A stretch of DNA of 64,000 bases from Dehalogenimonas etheniformans (GTDB lineage Bacteria > Chloroflexota > Dehalococcoidia > Dehalococcoidales > Dehalococcoidaceae): NCBI RefSeq assembly GCF_014672715.2, contig NZ_CP058566.2:1364001-1428000 (forward strand), written 5' to 3'. The notes below the pieces were generated by a model. The model was not told the origin of the DNA and made no database searches. It saw only the letters and a program-made list of their open reading frames with translations. Shown one piece after another: positions 25,112 to 33,774 of this stretch (position 1 is the stretch's first letter; the number at the start of each line of letters is the position of its first letter). The translations under genes and the position numbers were made by a program.

Positions 25112-25251
25112 TTGATCCCCGATTCCAGAAATTTCATTTTACCGTTGAATAATCCTCGATAACTTAAGTCCGCAGCCTCCCTGTGTCAACCGAATGCGAC
25201 TATGTTATTCTGATAATACATGTTCTTTAAGCTTTCGTGAAAAGGAATGTT

Positions 25252-26199
25252 ATGACACCTGAAATAAGTCCACACTTAAATGGCGACGTAATCCTGCGAA
25301 CCTCAGGGCTCACTAAATATTTCGGTACATTGGCCGCGGTCAAGAACCTGAACCTTGAACTTAGAAAAGGCGAAGTGTTCGGCTTCCTGGGGCCAAACGG
25401 CGCCGGCAAAAGCACCACTGTCGGCATGCTGCTCAATCTTATCGCTCCCACCGCCGGAGAGATTGAAATCTTCGGGCTAAAGCTCGAAGAACACCGATGG
25501 CCGATACTCAGAAGGATCGGGGCCATCATTGAAGAGCCGGCTTTTTATCCATATTTATCAGGTTGGGATAACCTAGAAGCCCTGAGCAAATCCATCGGAG
25601 ATGTACCCCTTACCAAGATCAAAGAGGTACTAGAAAGAGTCAATCTGTTCGACCGTTCAAGAGACCGATACCAAACATATTCGATGGGTATGAAACAGAG
25701 ACTCGGTATCGCCGCTGCGCTGCTCCGCGACCCGGAACTCATTATTCTGGACGAACCGACCAACGGGCTGGATCCGGCTGGCACCAAGGAGATCCGGGAC
25801 CTGATCCCGGAACTTGCCCATGAGAACCGCGCGGTATTCCTTTGCAGCCACCTTCTTCACGAGGTCGAACTGGTCTGCGACCGGGTAGCCATCATCAAGA
25901 AAGGCAACATGATCGCCAATGCCCAGGTGCGCGAACTGCTGACTACTGGGCAGGTACTCCAGGTTAGGGTTGTCGATTCGGACATAACCGCCGCCTCCGA
26001 TGTACTAAAAAACCTGCCGTGGATCCATTCGGTTAAATCCGAGAACGGCTATCTGGTGGTAGATGCTCCAAAAGAAAGCGGTGCCCAGGTCAACAAGGCG
26101 CTGGCGGAGAAGAATATCTTCGCTTCGGAAATCGTGCCCCATGTCGCCAGCCTGGAAGACATTTTCCTGGAGCTGACCGGAGGTGAGAGTCATGATTAG
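25252..26199 (+). CDS. ABC exporter ATPase (BcrA/CcmA type)
   Basis: About 315 residues. Walker A G-P-N-G-A-G-K-S-T-T, signature Y-S-M-G-M-K-Q-R-L-G-I-A-A-A-L and Walker B L-I-I-L-D-E-P-T-N-G-L-D-P-A-G are all present. The Y-S-x-G-M-x-Q-R signature and the separate permease gene mark a DRA/bacitracin-type exporter. The C-terminal extension (about 225-310) is typical. The ATG at 25252 has AAAGGAA upstream and is preferred to GTG 25237. It overlaps the permease start by 8 bases. Confidence 0.92.
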   Translation: MTPEISPHLNGDVILRTSGLTKYFGTLAAVKNLNLELRKGEVFGFLGPNGAGKSTTVGMLLNLIAPTAGEIEIFGLKLEEHRWPILRRIGAIIEEPAFYPYLSGWDNLEALSKSIGDVPLTKIKEVLERVNLFDRSRDRYQTYSMGMKQRLGIAAALLRDPELIILDEPTNGLDPAGTKEIRDLIPELAHENRAVFLCSHLLHEVELVCDRVAIIKKGNMIANAQVRELLTTGQVLQVRVVDSDITAASDVLKNLPWIHSVKSENGYLVVDAPKESGAQVNKALAEKNIFASEIVPHVASLEDIFLELTGGESHD

Positions 26200-27055
26200 G
26201 TTGATCAGCGCCGAACTGTTCAAACTGCGGAAACGCGGCATGACCCGGACCCTCCTGTTTGTGCTTATGGGGATCCTCGTGGTGGTGTACCTGATACTAT
26301 ATGCTGTCTCCAGGGCTAACATTCCGACCGGTCCCGGAGGACCAGGACAGATCGACTTGCAAACGGTGCTGGGACTTCCGGTGGCGATTCCTTTTGCCTT
26401 TAACATGTTGGCATCTTTAGGAACCGTACTGGCGGTCATCCTCATGGCCAGTTCCATGGGCAATGAATACAACTGGCGCACTATCCGCAGTACCGTCGCG
26501 GCTAGCGAGAGCCGATTCAAACTCCTGGGCGCCAAGTTAATTTCGGTTTTCATCTTCATTTTGATCGGGATGGTCATAGGCGTGATCACCGGATTCTTAA
26601 TGAGCATGATCACCACGGCTATAGGCGGAAACAGTTTTAACTTCAACTTCTTTACCGGAAGCTACGCCTGGGACCAGTTCCTTCAGTTCTGGCGGACTTT
26701 TTTCGTGATGCTGCCCTTCGTGTTCCTAGGTTTCATGCTCTCGATCGCCGGTCGCTCGGCCATGCCGGGCATTGCCCTGGGCATCGGAGTACTCTTTTTC
26801 GAGCCGATCATCACCGGTTTAATGAGTCTTGCGGGCGGTTGGGTGGCTGATATTCCGAAATATTTACTCGGGGCGAATGTGAACGTAATTACAGCACTGG
26901 CTAACCTGCCGGAAGGCTTCAGCGGAGGATTCGGCGGAGCCGGTGATAATTCAGCGCCTAGCGTTCTACATGCAACGATCTTGCTCAGCATTTACGCCAT
27001 CGCTTTTGTCACCTATTCCTTCTACTTATTCAAGAAGAGGGACGTCACTGGCTAA
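26192..27055 (+). CDS. ABC exporter permease (ABC-2 type)
   Basis: 287 residues with six membrane helices. The N-terminus I-S-A-E-L-F-K-L-R-K-R and the long first loop are typical of ABC-2 permeases that pair with BcrA-like ATPases. GGAGGTGA stands before the ATG at 26192, inside the end of the ATPase gene. The substrate is unknown; peptide antibiotics or lipids are common for the class. Confidence 0.88.
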   Translation: MIRLISAELFKLRKRGMTRTLLFVLMGILVVVYLILYAVSRANIPTGPGGPGQIDLQTVLGLPVAIPFAFNMLASLGTVLAVILMASSMGNEYNWRTIRSTVAASESRFKLLGAKLISVFIFILIGMVIGVITGFLMSMITTAIGGNSFNFNFFTGSYAWDQFLQFWRTFFVMLPFVFLGFMLSIAGRSAMPGIALGIGVLFFEPIITGLMSLAGGWVADIPKYLLGANVNVITALANLPEGFSGGFGGAGDNSAPSVLHATILLSIYAIAFVTYSFYLFKKRDVTG

Positions 27056-27071
27056 TCAAGGCGACGAGTCG

Positions 27072-27485
27072 ATGAAAGGAATTTACATTCTTGTTATCGA
27101 ATTACCGGCGGATGGCGAGATCAACACTCTGAAAAAGAAATTCACACTGTCCAAAGGGTTTTACATGTATGTCGGTTCGGCGATGAATAATCTCGAAGCC
27201 AGAGTTAAGCGTCACCTCTCGAAATCGAAAAAACAACACTGGCACATTGATTTCCTTCTGGACCGTGCCCGGATAAAAGCCGTATTCCTGGCTCAAACCG
27301 AAGCAAAACAGGAATGTCAACTGGCCGGTCAGTTTGCCCGATTAAAATCGGCCCACAACTTCGGGTGTAGCGACTGCCGTTGCTATTCTCACCTGTTTTT
27401 TGGTGAAAGCGAGAGCGCATTACGCGGGTCAGCCTTGCAAGGTTTTATAGCTATCGGACTTGAACCTCTGGAACAGGCAATTTAA
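27072..27485 (+). CDS. GIY-YIG-like (DUF123) protein
   Basis: 137 residues. It starts M-K-G-I-Y-I-L-V-I-E, and G-F-Y-M-Y-V-G-S-A-M completes the Y-x(n)-Y-x-G pattern, followed by R-V-K-R-H-L. The Cys block F-G-C-S-D-C-R-C-Y-S-H-L-F corresponds to the conserved C-S-D-C segment of DUF123. Such proteins are thought to be nucleases, but direct evidence is scarce. The ATG at 27072 is chosen because the longer frame lies inside the permease gene. Confidence 0.83.
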   Translation: MKGIYILVIELPADGEINTLKKKFTLSKGFYMYVGSAMNNLEARVKRHLSKSKKQHWHIDFLLDRARIKAVFLAQTEAKQECQLAGQFARLKSAHNFGCSDCRCYSHLFFGESESALRGSALQGFIAIGLEPLEQAI

Positions 27486-27510
27486 CTAATAATCCCGGCG
27501 CTGTTATAAT
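27482..27510 (+). promoter_or_regulatory. Promoter of lepB-pyrE group
   Basis: TTAACT (27482-27487), 17 bases, TATAAT (27505-27510). Transcription near 27517 leaves the AGGGAG at 27522-27527 as ribosome-binding site for the TTG at 27533, so the ATG at 27509, which overlaps the -10 box, is not the start of translation from this promoter. Confidence 0.65.
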
Positions 27511-27532
27511 GGGAAAAACTCAGGGAGACCGA

Positions 27533-28123
27533 TTGAAAGTATTCAAATCCGCCCTTCTCGAGATAGCCTATATCCTGGCAGGGGCGTTAATAATTTTCCT
27601 CCTTTTCCAGGTCACACTCCAAAACTCAATCGTCGACGGTTCCAGCATGGAACCCAACCTTATGAACGGCGATCGTTTACTGGTCAGCAAGGTAAGCTAC
27701 GTTTTCAGCGAACCGAAGCGTGGCGACATCGTGATCTTTCCTTCACCCTATAGCGACGGCAGGGAATTCATTAAACGCATCATCGGCCTGCCGGGAGAGA
27801 CGGTGCAGATCGTTTCCGGGGAAGTCCGGATCAACGGAACACTGATCGACGAACCTTATCTGGTGAATAAAGATACCAGAAGTTATCCGGCTACCGTAAT
27901 TCCAACCGGCGAATATTTCGTCATGGGTGACAACCGCCCGGTGAGTCTGGATTCCCGCCAGGGCTGGACTGTTAAACGCGCCGATATCAACGGAAAAGCC
28001 TGGCTGGTTTTTTACCCGTTCAAGAGTTTTGGATTCGCACCCAACCATAAATTTGCCGATATTGCCGCCGGCGCTGTCCTACTGCCAATTTTCATCCTTC
28101 GCCGACAGGAGAATTCTCATTAA
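27533..28123 (+). CDS. lepB: Signal peptidase I
   Basis: About 196 residues. One N-terminal helix (about 7-26) anchors the enzyme. The catalytic Ser is in G-S-S-M-E-P and the Lys in F-I-K-R-I-I-G-L-P-G-E; M-G-D-N-R near the C-terminus is box E. It removes signal peptides from exported proteins such as the lipid-free exports in this window. The TTG at 27533 with AGGGAG upstream is the better start. A short hydrophobic C-terminal stretch (A-G-A-V-L-L-P-I-F) may be a second helix. pyrE overlaps its stop codon. Confidence 0.92.
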   Translation: MKVFKSALLEIAYILAGALIIFLLFQVTLQNSIVDGSSMEPNLMNGDRLLVSKVSYVFSEPKRGDIVIFPSPYSDGREFIKRIIGLPGETVQIVSGEVRINGTLIDEPYLVNKDTRSYPATVIPTGEYFVMGDNRPVSLDSRQGWTVKRADINGKAWLVFYPFKSFGFAPNHKFADIAAGAVLLPIFILRRQENSH

Positions 28124-28685
28124 CGACATCGAAGCCCTATTCATCAAATCAGGCGCGGTCCTTAACGGACACTTCGTACTTACATCAGGTCTCCATTCTC
28201 CGGTTTATTGGGAAAAGTTCCGCATTATCGAAAACCCTGCCACGGCTGTGTCGCTATGTAATATGATCGCCGAGCACTTTAAGGGCAAAGGGATCGAACT
28301 GGTCGTCGGCCCAACTACTGGAGGCATCATCCTGGCGTTCGAAGTTGCACGCCTTATGGGATTGCCAGCAGCCTTCGCAGAAAAAGTGCCGTCCGGAGAG
28401 CGAGAATTCCGCCGGGGTTTTAAGATCAGAGCCGGCGAGAAAATCCTCGTTGTAGACGATGTGTTGACCACAGGAAAAAGCGTCCGCGAGGTTTTCGATG
28501 CTGTGGCCAAGCATAAAGGCGACATAGTCGGCGTAGGTGTCCTGGTCGATCGTTCCGATACTCCATTTGGTTTTGGCGCACCGCTGTTCAGTTGTTTGCG
28601 CGTCGCCAACATCCCTGCTTATAAACCAGAGCACTGCCCTTTGTGCCAGTCGGGACAACCGCTTACGAAGCCAGGGAGCAGCTAA
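28119..28685 (+). CDS. pyrE: Orotate phosphoribosyltransferase (AUU start)
   Basis: 188 residues if started at ATT 28119. It converts orotate and PRPP to OMP in pyrimidine synthesis. The PRPP-binding motif is V-L-V-V-D-D-V-L-T-T-G-K-S (seen as I-L-V-V-D-D-V-L-T-T-G-K-S), with G-P-T-T-G-G-I-I and a C-terminal C-P-L-C pair typical of one PyrE branch. No ATG, GTG or TTG exists near the expected N-terminus; AGGAG (28107-28111) sits 7 bases before ATT, and I-N-D-I-E-A-L-F-I-K-S-G matches family N-termini if ATT encodes Met. The alternative TTG at 28029 adds 30 residues inside lepB. Confidence 0.88.
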   Translation: MNDIEALFIKSGAVLNGHFVLTSGLHSPVYWEKFRIIENPATAVSLCNMIAEHFKGKGIELVVGPTTGGIILAFEVARLMGLPAAFAEKVPSGEREFRRGFKIRAGEKILVVDDVLTTGKSVREVFDAVAKHKGDIVGVGVLVDRSDTPFGFGAPLFSCLRVANIPAYKPEHCPLCQSGQPLTKPGSS

Positions 28686-29156
28686 ATGGGCACGGCGCTC
28701 GCCATCGCCGCCGTCATTTTCCTGGCTTTCACTATCATCACCGTCAACTATTACCTCATCCGCCGCCGTTTTGAAACACGTTTCAAAGAGTGGCAAGCCC
28801 AAGAACAAATCTACTGGCAAAATGAGGTTGAACGCACTTCCAGGCAAGCGGTAGCTCAAAGCCGGGCGGTCCTCGGCGGCAAGTTTACCGAGCAAATGGC
28901 TCCCTACCTGCCCGAATTCAAATATGATCCCACTGAAGCCCGATTCATCGGTTCGCCCATCGACTTTGTCGTTTTTCCGGGATTATCCGCCGGCGATCCC
29001 AAAGAGGTGGTGATCGTCGAGGTAAAGAGCGGCAAGAATTGCGTTCTGACTCCGTCGGAAAAAAAGATCCAGGAACTTATCGAGGACGGGATGGTACGGT
29101 GGGAGCTTATCGAGCGGCGATGTGAAGATGAAAGCAATTCTCAGGGCAATAGTTGA
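28686..29156 (+). CDS. Holliday-junction-resolvase-related endonuclease, membrane-anchored
   Basis: 156 residues. A single N-terminal helix (about 5-24) is followed by a charged coiled region and a domain with F-I-G-S-P-I-D-F-V-V-F and V-V-I-V-E-V-K-S-G-K. The D and E-V-K residues form a PD-(D/E)XK nuclease core, as in the Endonuc_Holl family. The ATG directly follows the pyrE stop. A membrane-anchored nuclease is odd for recombination; the biological role is unclear. Confidence 0.8.
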   Translation: MGTALAIAAVIFLAFTIITVNYYLIRRRFETRFKEWQAQEQIYWQNEVERTSRQAVAQSRAVLGGKFTEQMAPYLPEFKYDPTEARFIGSPIDFVVFPGLSAGDPKEVVIVEVKSGKNCVLTPSEKKIQELIEDGMVRWELIERRCEDESNSQGNS

Positions 29157-29632
29157 TGCCTGCGGAAACACGATTCTCAATTAAGCAGTTTGTCGAAGAC
29201 GAATTATCGCAACTTACCCGTTTGATCAATGAAACGATTGAGAAGTCGTATTCCAGCGCCTATCCGCCGAAGGCGGTTCGCTTTTTTCTTGATTACCATG
29301 CGCGTATGAACGTCCTCCGTGATGCCGGCGCCGGCACCATCTTGATCGGTTGGGAGAAAAAGAGCGCCGTTGCAACCGGTACGCTGGTCGGAAATCACGT
29401 ATCACGCGTGTTTGTCGGCGCCGAGTATCGAAAACGAGGCTACGGGAAAATGATCGCCGAGGAGCTAGAGAATCGAGCCAGGGCTAGAGACCTCAGGGCG
29501 TTGGAACTCGATGCTTCCGTGACATCCAGAAGTTTCTGGGAACGGCTGGGGTGGATCGTTATCTCTCACGAAGTTGAAATGGTTGAAGATGAACCTCTGG
29601 AATATTTCAAGATGAAGAAAGAGTTAGTCTAA
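29156..29632 (+). CDS. GNAT-family N-acetyltransferase
   Basis: 158 residues with a GNAT fold. The acetyl-CoA loop is seen in V-F-V-G-A-E-Y-R-K-R-G-Y-G-K-M-I (R-x-x-G-x-G/A pattern), followed by L-E-L-D-A-S and S-F-W-E-R-L-G-W. The acceptor substrate is unknown. ATG 29156 overlaps the TGA of the nuclease gene, so the two are coupled. It converges with mutL, whose stop is 2 bases away. Confidence 0.85.
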   Translation: MPAETRFSIKQFVEDELSQLTRLINETIEKSYSSAYPPKAVRFFLDYHARMNVLRDAGAGTILIGWEKKSAVATGTLVGNHVSRVFVGAEYRKRGYGKMIAEELENRARARDLRALELDASVTSRSFWERLGWIVISHEVEMVEDEPLEYFKMKKELV

Positions 29633-29633
29633 C

Positions 29634-31322
29634 CTAAGTCCGCTTAAAAAAACGTTCCAAAGCCGAGATTTCCAGCTTCATCAGGGTGGGGCGGCCGTGG
29701 GGGCAGGCGTTGGGAACTTGAGCTTTTTCTAAATCAAGCAACAAAACCCTTATTTCATCCATCGACAAAACTTTTCCCGCCCTGACCGCCGAGTGGCAGG
29801 CAATGAGTTCAGCCAATCTCTCCTCTCCCAGTGCGAGAGACTCCGGCGAGTTCAGGAATTCATGCAGAGCCGTTTGCCAATCGCCGCCCGATAATGCCTG
29901 TGGTATGGCGCGGACTAACAAACTGCGCTCACCGAAAGACTCAATGATAAAACCATAGGCAGCCAGTGTGGAAAACAGTGACGAAAACCGGTTCATCTCG
30001 GCCGGGAATAATTCTACATTCTGCGGTTCAAGGAACGCCTGCGACGATGGAATTCGACTCTTACGCCCGGCGATGACTTTTTCGTACATGATGCGCTCAT
30101 GCGCCGCATGCTGATCAATGATATAGAGACCGTCCGGACCTTCGGCAAGGATATAACATCCGGCCACTTGCCCCAAAGGCCTTAATGCGGGAATAGCCTG
30201 AGAGGGCGTAGGTCGGAGATCATTTCGTTCCGAAAATAGGTCCGTCGGAATGGAAGAAGTTTGAAATCCGCTCGGACGATAGTTTGAAAAAGCATCGGCG
30301 ACCGTTGGGGCTGCAACTGCCAAACTCGGAACCGGGGCTTCTCCGAGCAACGCCGCACGCACCGCTTGGCGCACGAACTCAAAGACTTTGCCGTCTTCGC
30401 GGAACTTGATTTCGGTTTTAGCCGGGTGGATGTTGATGTCGGTGTCAGATGGCGGAAGCCGAAGATTTATGATGGCATTGGGATAACGGCCTACTGTAAG
30501 TAAACCGTGACAGGCTTCCTCGATAGCTCGCGAAAGGATGTGGCTCCTGACCCAGCGCCGGTTGACAAAAAGGAACAAGCCAGTTCGATTCGCCCGGGAA
30601 TTTTCGGGCGCCGAGACAAGGCCGGCAATCGAAAATGAGCCATCGACAGCGGAGATTTCGATCATCCTGGCGGCGACATGATGGCCGAGAATTTCAATGG
30701 CGGTATCCCGCAATTTGCCGTTACCAGGTGTCATCAGTGTGTCCCGTCCGTCGACGATAAGTTTAAACCTGACCTCAGGATAGGCTAACGAATAATTGCT
30801 CACAACGGTCACGATATGCCCTGTCTCCGTAGTGTCCGACTTGAGGAATTTCAGACGCGCGGGCACCTCGCGAAAGAGATGAGAGACCGAAATAGTCGTG
30901 CCGCAAGCCCGCGCTATGGGACGGACTATATCTCCCCGGCCCCCTCGCAAGGACATCATCTTGCCGGATGGGCTTCCACTGACAGCCGTCGTCACTTCCA
31001 CCTCGGCCACTGCTGCAATCGAACCCAGGGCTTCACCTCGGAACCCCAGAGTTCCGATAGAGCTCAGATCATCAAACGACGATAGCTTGGAAGTTGCATG
31101 CCGGGCGAAAGCTAAAGGAAGTTCGTCGGATAGTATGCCACAGCCGTCATCGGATACCTTGATCAAACCTGCGCCGCCGCCTTTGATCTCAATGTCAATG
31201 CGGTGAGACCCAGCATCTATCGAGTTTTCCAGCAGTTCTTTGACTACCGAAGCCGGCCGTTCAACAACCTCGCCGGCGGCGATACGAGCCACGGTCTGGT
31301 GGTCGAGAACGCGGATGGGCAC
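29634..31322 (-). CDS. mutL: DNA mismatch repair protein MutL
   Basis: 562 residues. The GHKL ATPase part has E-L-L-E-N-S-I-D-A-G (catalytic Glu), D-D-G-C-G-I and T-L-G-F-R-G-E-A-L. The C-terminal part carries the endonuclease motif D-Q-H-A-A-H-E-R-I-M-Y-E and A-C-P-H-G-R-P near the end, so it is a nicking-type MutL. The start is GTG at 31322, overlapping the uvrD stop (TAGTG). No mutS is in the window. Linkage to uvrD is functionally consistent. Confidence 0.95.
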   Translation of the reverse strand: MPIRVLDHQTVARIAAGEVVERPASVVKELLENSIDAGSHRIDIEIKGGGAGLIKVSDDGCGILSDELPLAFARHATSKLSSFDDLSSIGTLGFRGEALGSIAAVAEVEVTTAVSGSPSGKMMSLRGGRGDIVRPIARACGTTISVSHLFREVPARLKFLKSDTTETGHIVTVVSNYSLAYPEVRFKLIVDGRDTLMTPGNGKLRDTAIEILGHHVAARMIEISAVDGSFSIAGLVSAPENSRANRTGLFLFVNRRWVRSHILSRAIEEACHGLLTVGRYPNAIINLRLPPSDTDINIHPAKTEIKFREDGKVFEFVRQAVRAALLGEAPVPSLAVAAPTVADAFSNYRPSGFQTSSIPTDLFSERNDLRPTPSQAIPALRPLGQVAGCYILAEGPDGLYIIDQHAAHERIMYEKVIAGRKSRIPSSQAFLEPQNVELFPAEMNRFSSLFSTLAAYGFIIESFGERSLLVRAIPQALSGGDWQTALHEFLNSPESLALGEERLAELIACHSAVRAGKVLSMDEIRVLLLDLEKAQVPNACPHGRPTLMKLEISALERFFKRT

Positions 31323-33553
31323 TAGGTCTTCTCCAGCCTGGCGAAAGAAAGAAGTAATTTCTTGAGCCCGGCGGTTTTAAAAGCGACAACAACCTCTGTA
31401 TCATCTTTGACCGGCAAAGTGCTGATTACCACCCCATCGCCAAACACGGCATGTTTTACCTGATCGCCGGTCTTAAAGGCCGGGGGCGTTGCTTTAACGT
31501 GGGTACGGGCAATTCCGCCCCCGATCGGGGCAGACGGTATGGTAGGCTGAGCGGGTCGTTCAGCATAATCGTAAAGTTTCTTCTGCAGCGGGATAAGAGG
31601 TTTGACCGGTTCCTCGCGGGCGGCGGTTGCCGTGGTGAGGTGCGCGGGAATAGATGCGAGGAACCGCGATGGTTCGTTAACGGTGCTGCCGCCCATCAGG
31701 CTTCGGCGGAACGCTCGCAGGAGATACAGCCGTCGCTTGGCACGGGTGACGCCCACGTAGCACAACCGCCGTTCTTCTTCCATCTGAGCGGGATCGTCGA
31801 ATGATCGGAAGTGAGGCAAAACGCCTTCTTCCAGGCCAACCATAAAGACTGCCGGGAACTCAAGCCCTTTGGCTTGATGCAGGGTGATCAGAGTAACGCC
31901 ACCTTCGGTTTCATCAAGATTGTCCACATCGGAAACGAGGCTTACACTTTCCAAAAACGGCGATAGAGCATCGCCAGGCAACAGGGAATTAAACGGCTCA
32001 GCGACGGTGCGCAATTCGGCGATATTCTCCAGCCGTTCTTCGCCGTCGGGTTGGGCTTTGAGGTATGTTGAATAGCCGGATTTTTCCAACACGTGATCGA
32101 AGAGTTCAAGTATTGGTAGAGTTTTGCTTTCGGCGATAAAACCCCGGATCAATTTGTAGAAAATATCGAAAGATGCGAGGGCACGGGCTGCCAGCGGCGG
32201 TTTATCAACCCCCGTCGACGACTGTTCCAAAGCTTCAAAAAGAGAAATGTCGTGTTGCTTGGCCCAGCTTTGCATCTCGAGGATCGATTTATCGCCCAAT
32301 CCTCGAGGGGGCATATTGATTATCCGCATCAATGAGACCGAATCAGCTGGATTATGGATAAGTCTGAAATAGGCTATAAGGTCTTTAACCTCACGCCGCT
32401 CGTAGAACCTGGTGCCGGCAACCAGCTTATAAGGCACCCCATAGCGGATGAAGGCCTCTTCCAGTGCCCGGGACTGAGCGTTAGTGCGGTACATAACGGC
32501 AATGTCATTCAGGCGGAATTTTTTCGATCCCGTCAGCCGCTCCGTTTCCCGAACAACCATCTGAGCTTCTTCCTGTTCGTTATAGGCTTCGATCAGGCAT
32601 ACCGGTTCGCCCGGTTCGTTTTCGGTCCAGAGTTTGATGCCTTTTCTAGTCCGGTTGTCGGCAATAATGTTGGAAGCAGTTTCCAGGATCTTGGCCGTCG
32701 ACCTATAGTTCTGTTCCAGATAATGAATCTGGGCGTCCGGAAAATCTTTTTCGAAATTGAACACGTTGCGCAAGTCGGCAGCCCGCCACGAATAAATGGA
32801 CTGGTCCGGATCGCCAACGACCGCGATGTTACGATGCCCTCCGGCCAAAAGTTTTACCAGTTCGTACTGCACCAAGTTGGTATCCTGGAACTCGTCAACC
32901 ATGATGTGGACATAGCGGTCCTGATACCGTTTCAGGATTTCAGGTTTACGTTTGAACAGGAAAACGGTCTTAAGCAAAAGGTCATCAAAATCGACGGCAT
33001 TGTTTTGAGAAAGCATCTTCTCATAACGCTCGTAAACCCGCCCGACAATCTCATCGAAATAATTCTTGCCGGTCTCCTTGAACTTTTCGGGAGTAACCAT
33101 TTGACTTTTGGCCTGGCTAATAGCCGCGGCGATCTTGGGCGCAGGAAACTGTTTGGGATCCACCTTGGCATCGATCGAAGCCTGTTTCAAGAGTTTTTCC
33201 TGGTCGTCAGCGTCAAAGATAACGAATTCAGGATGGATCCCTATGGCCTCCCCGTCTTTCCTCAAGATTCCGGCACAGATTGCATGAAACGTTCCGAGCG
33301 TCATGTCTTTGACTGAACCGAAGAGAAGTTTCTCAAGCCTTTCACGCATCTCGCGTGCGGCTTTATTGGTAAAGGTCACCGCCAGAATCCTGTGCGGGTT
33401 AATACCCACCGTTCTCACAAGATAAGCGATACGGTAAGTGATAACTCTTGTCTTACCTGAGCCGGGTCCTGCTAGGATAAGAACCGGCCCCTTGATGGCC
33501 TCGGCGGCCTTGCGTTGAGCGGGATTCAAATCTTTTAAAAAATCGGTATTCAA
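31322..33553 (-). CDS. UvrD/PcrA-type DNA helicase
   Basis: 743 residues. Superfamily 1A helicase motifs: L-A-G-P-G-S-G-K-T (I), M-V-D-E-F-Q-D-T-N (II), V-V-G-D-P-D-Q-S-I-Y-S-W-R-A (III), L-E-Q-N-Y-R-S-T (IV), and V-T-L-I-T-L-H-Q-A-K-G-L-E-F (V). The C-terminal tail (about 690-740) has a Tudor-like V-K-H-A-V-F-G-D-G-V-V segment, typical of PcrA, which binds RNA polymerase. The start is TTG at 33553, with TATAAT ending 8 bases upstream and no ribosome-binding site, so leaderless translation is possible. Confidence 0.94.
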   Translation of the reverse strand: MNTDFLKDLNPAQRKAAEAIKGPVLILAGPGSGKTRVITYRIAYLVRTVGINPHRILAVTFTNKAAREMRERLEKLLFGSVKDMTLGTFHAICAGILRKDGEAIGIHPEFVIFDADDQEKLLKQASIDAKVDPKQFPAPKIAAAISQAKSQMVTPEKFKETGKNYFDEIVGRVYERYEKMLSQNNAVDFDDLLLKTVFLFKRKPEILKRYQDRYVHIMVDEFQDTNLVQYELVKLLAGGHRNIAVVGDPDQSIYSWRAADLRNVFNFEKDFPDAQIHYLEQNYRSTAKILETASNIIADNRTRKGIKLWTENEPGEPVCLIEAYNEQEEAQMVVRETERLTGSKKFRLNDIAVMYRTNAQSRALEEAFIRYGVPYKLVAGTRFYERREVKDLIAYFRLIHNPADSVSLMRIINMPPRGLGDKSILEMQSWAKQHDISLFEALEQSSTGVDKPPLAARALASFDIFYKLIRGFIAESKTLPILELFDHVLEKSGYSTYLKAQPDGEERLENIAELRTVAEPFNSLLPGDALSPFLESVSLVSDVDNLDETEGGVTLITLHQAKGLEFPAVFMVGLEEGVLPHFRSFDDPAQMEEERRLCYVGVTRAKRRLYLLRAFRRSLMGGSTVNEPSRFLASIPAHLTTATAAREEPVKPLIPLQKKLYDYAERPAQPTIPSAPIGGGIARTHVKATPPAFKTGDQVKHAVFGDGVVISTLPVKDDTEVVVAFKTAGLKKLLLSFARLEKT

Positions 33554-33561
33554 AGCCGCCC

Positions 33562-33567
33562 ATTATA
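33562..33567 (-). promoter_or_regulatory. -10 box of uvrD-mutL
   Basis: TATAAT on the minus strand (33567-33562), 8 bases before the TTG start codon. A matching -35 is not obvious. Confidence 0.4.
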
Positions 33568-33629
33568 GCATTTTTGGTTTTCAGGAGGCAGGGCGAGGCA
33601 TGGTTTGGAAAACAGGCACTAAATAACTA

Positions 33630-33658
33630 TTGTTTTTACCCTGCGCCACTGATATAAT
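33630..33658 (+). promoter_or_regulatory. Promoter of pyr operon
   Basis: TTGTTT (33630-33635), 17 bases, TATAAT (33653-33658). Transcription near 33665 yields a leader of about 110 bases that contains the PyrR site and terminator. Confidence 0.75.
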
Positions 33659-33690
33659 ATCCAACAACTTAATAAGTAACCCCTCCTTTA

Positions 33691-33773
33691 AACCCGGTCC
33701 TGTGAGGCCGGCAAGGGTTAGCGGGATTAAACGCGCAGACACCTCTTGCCGGAAAATTGGCGAGAGGTTTTTT
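33691..33773 (+). promoter_or_regulatory. PyrR-binding site and attenuator of pyr operon
   Basis: GGTCCTGTGAGGCCGGCAAGG at its core (from 33696) matches the conserved PyrR-binding hairpin loop, flanked by AACCC/GGGTT arms (33691-33719). Behind it is a terminator: a 10-bp stem with one G-T pair (33741-33750 with 33759-33768) and six T. PyrR bound to UMP would stabilise the first hairpin and allow termination, shutting the operon when pyrimidines are plentiful. The GAGAGG that serves as pyrR ribosome-binding site (33762-33767) is in the 3' arm of the terminator. Confidence 0.85.
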
Positions 33774-33774
33774 A

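Noticed and set aside
32354-33316. 320-residue plus-strand open frame opposite uvrD
   Set aside because: Antisense to all helicase motifs; no domain and no ribosome-binding site.
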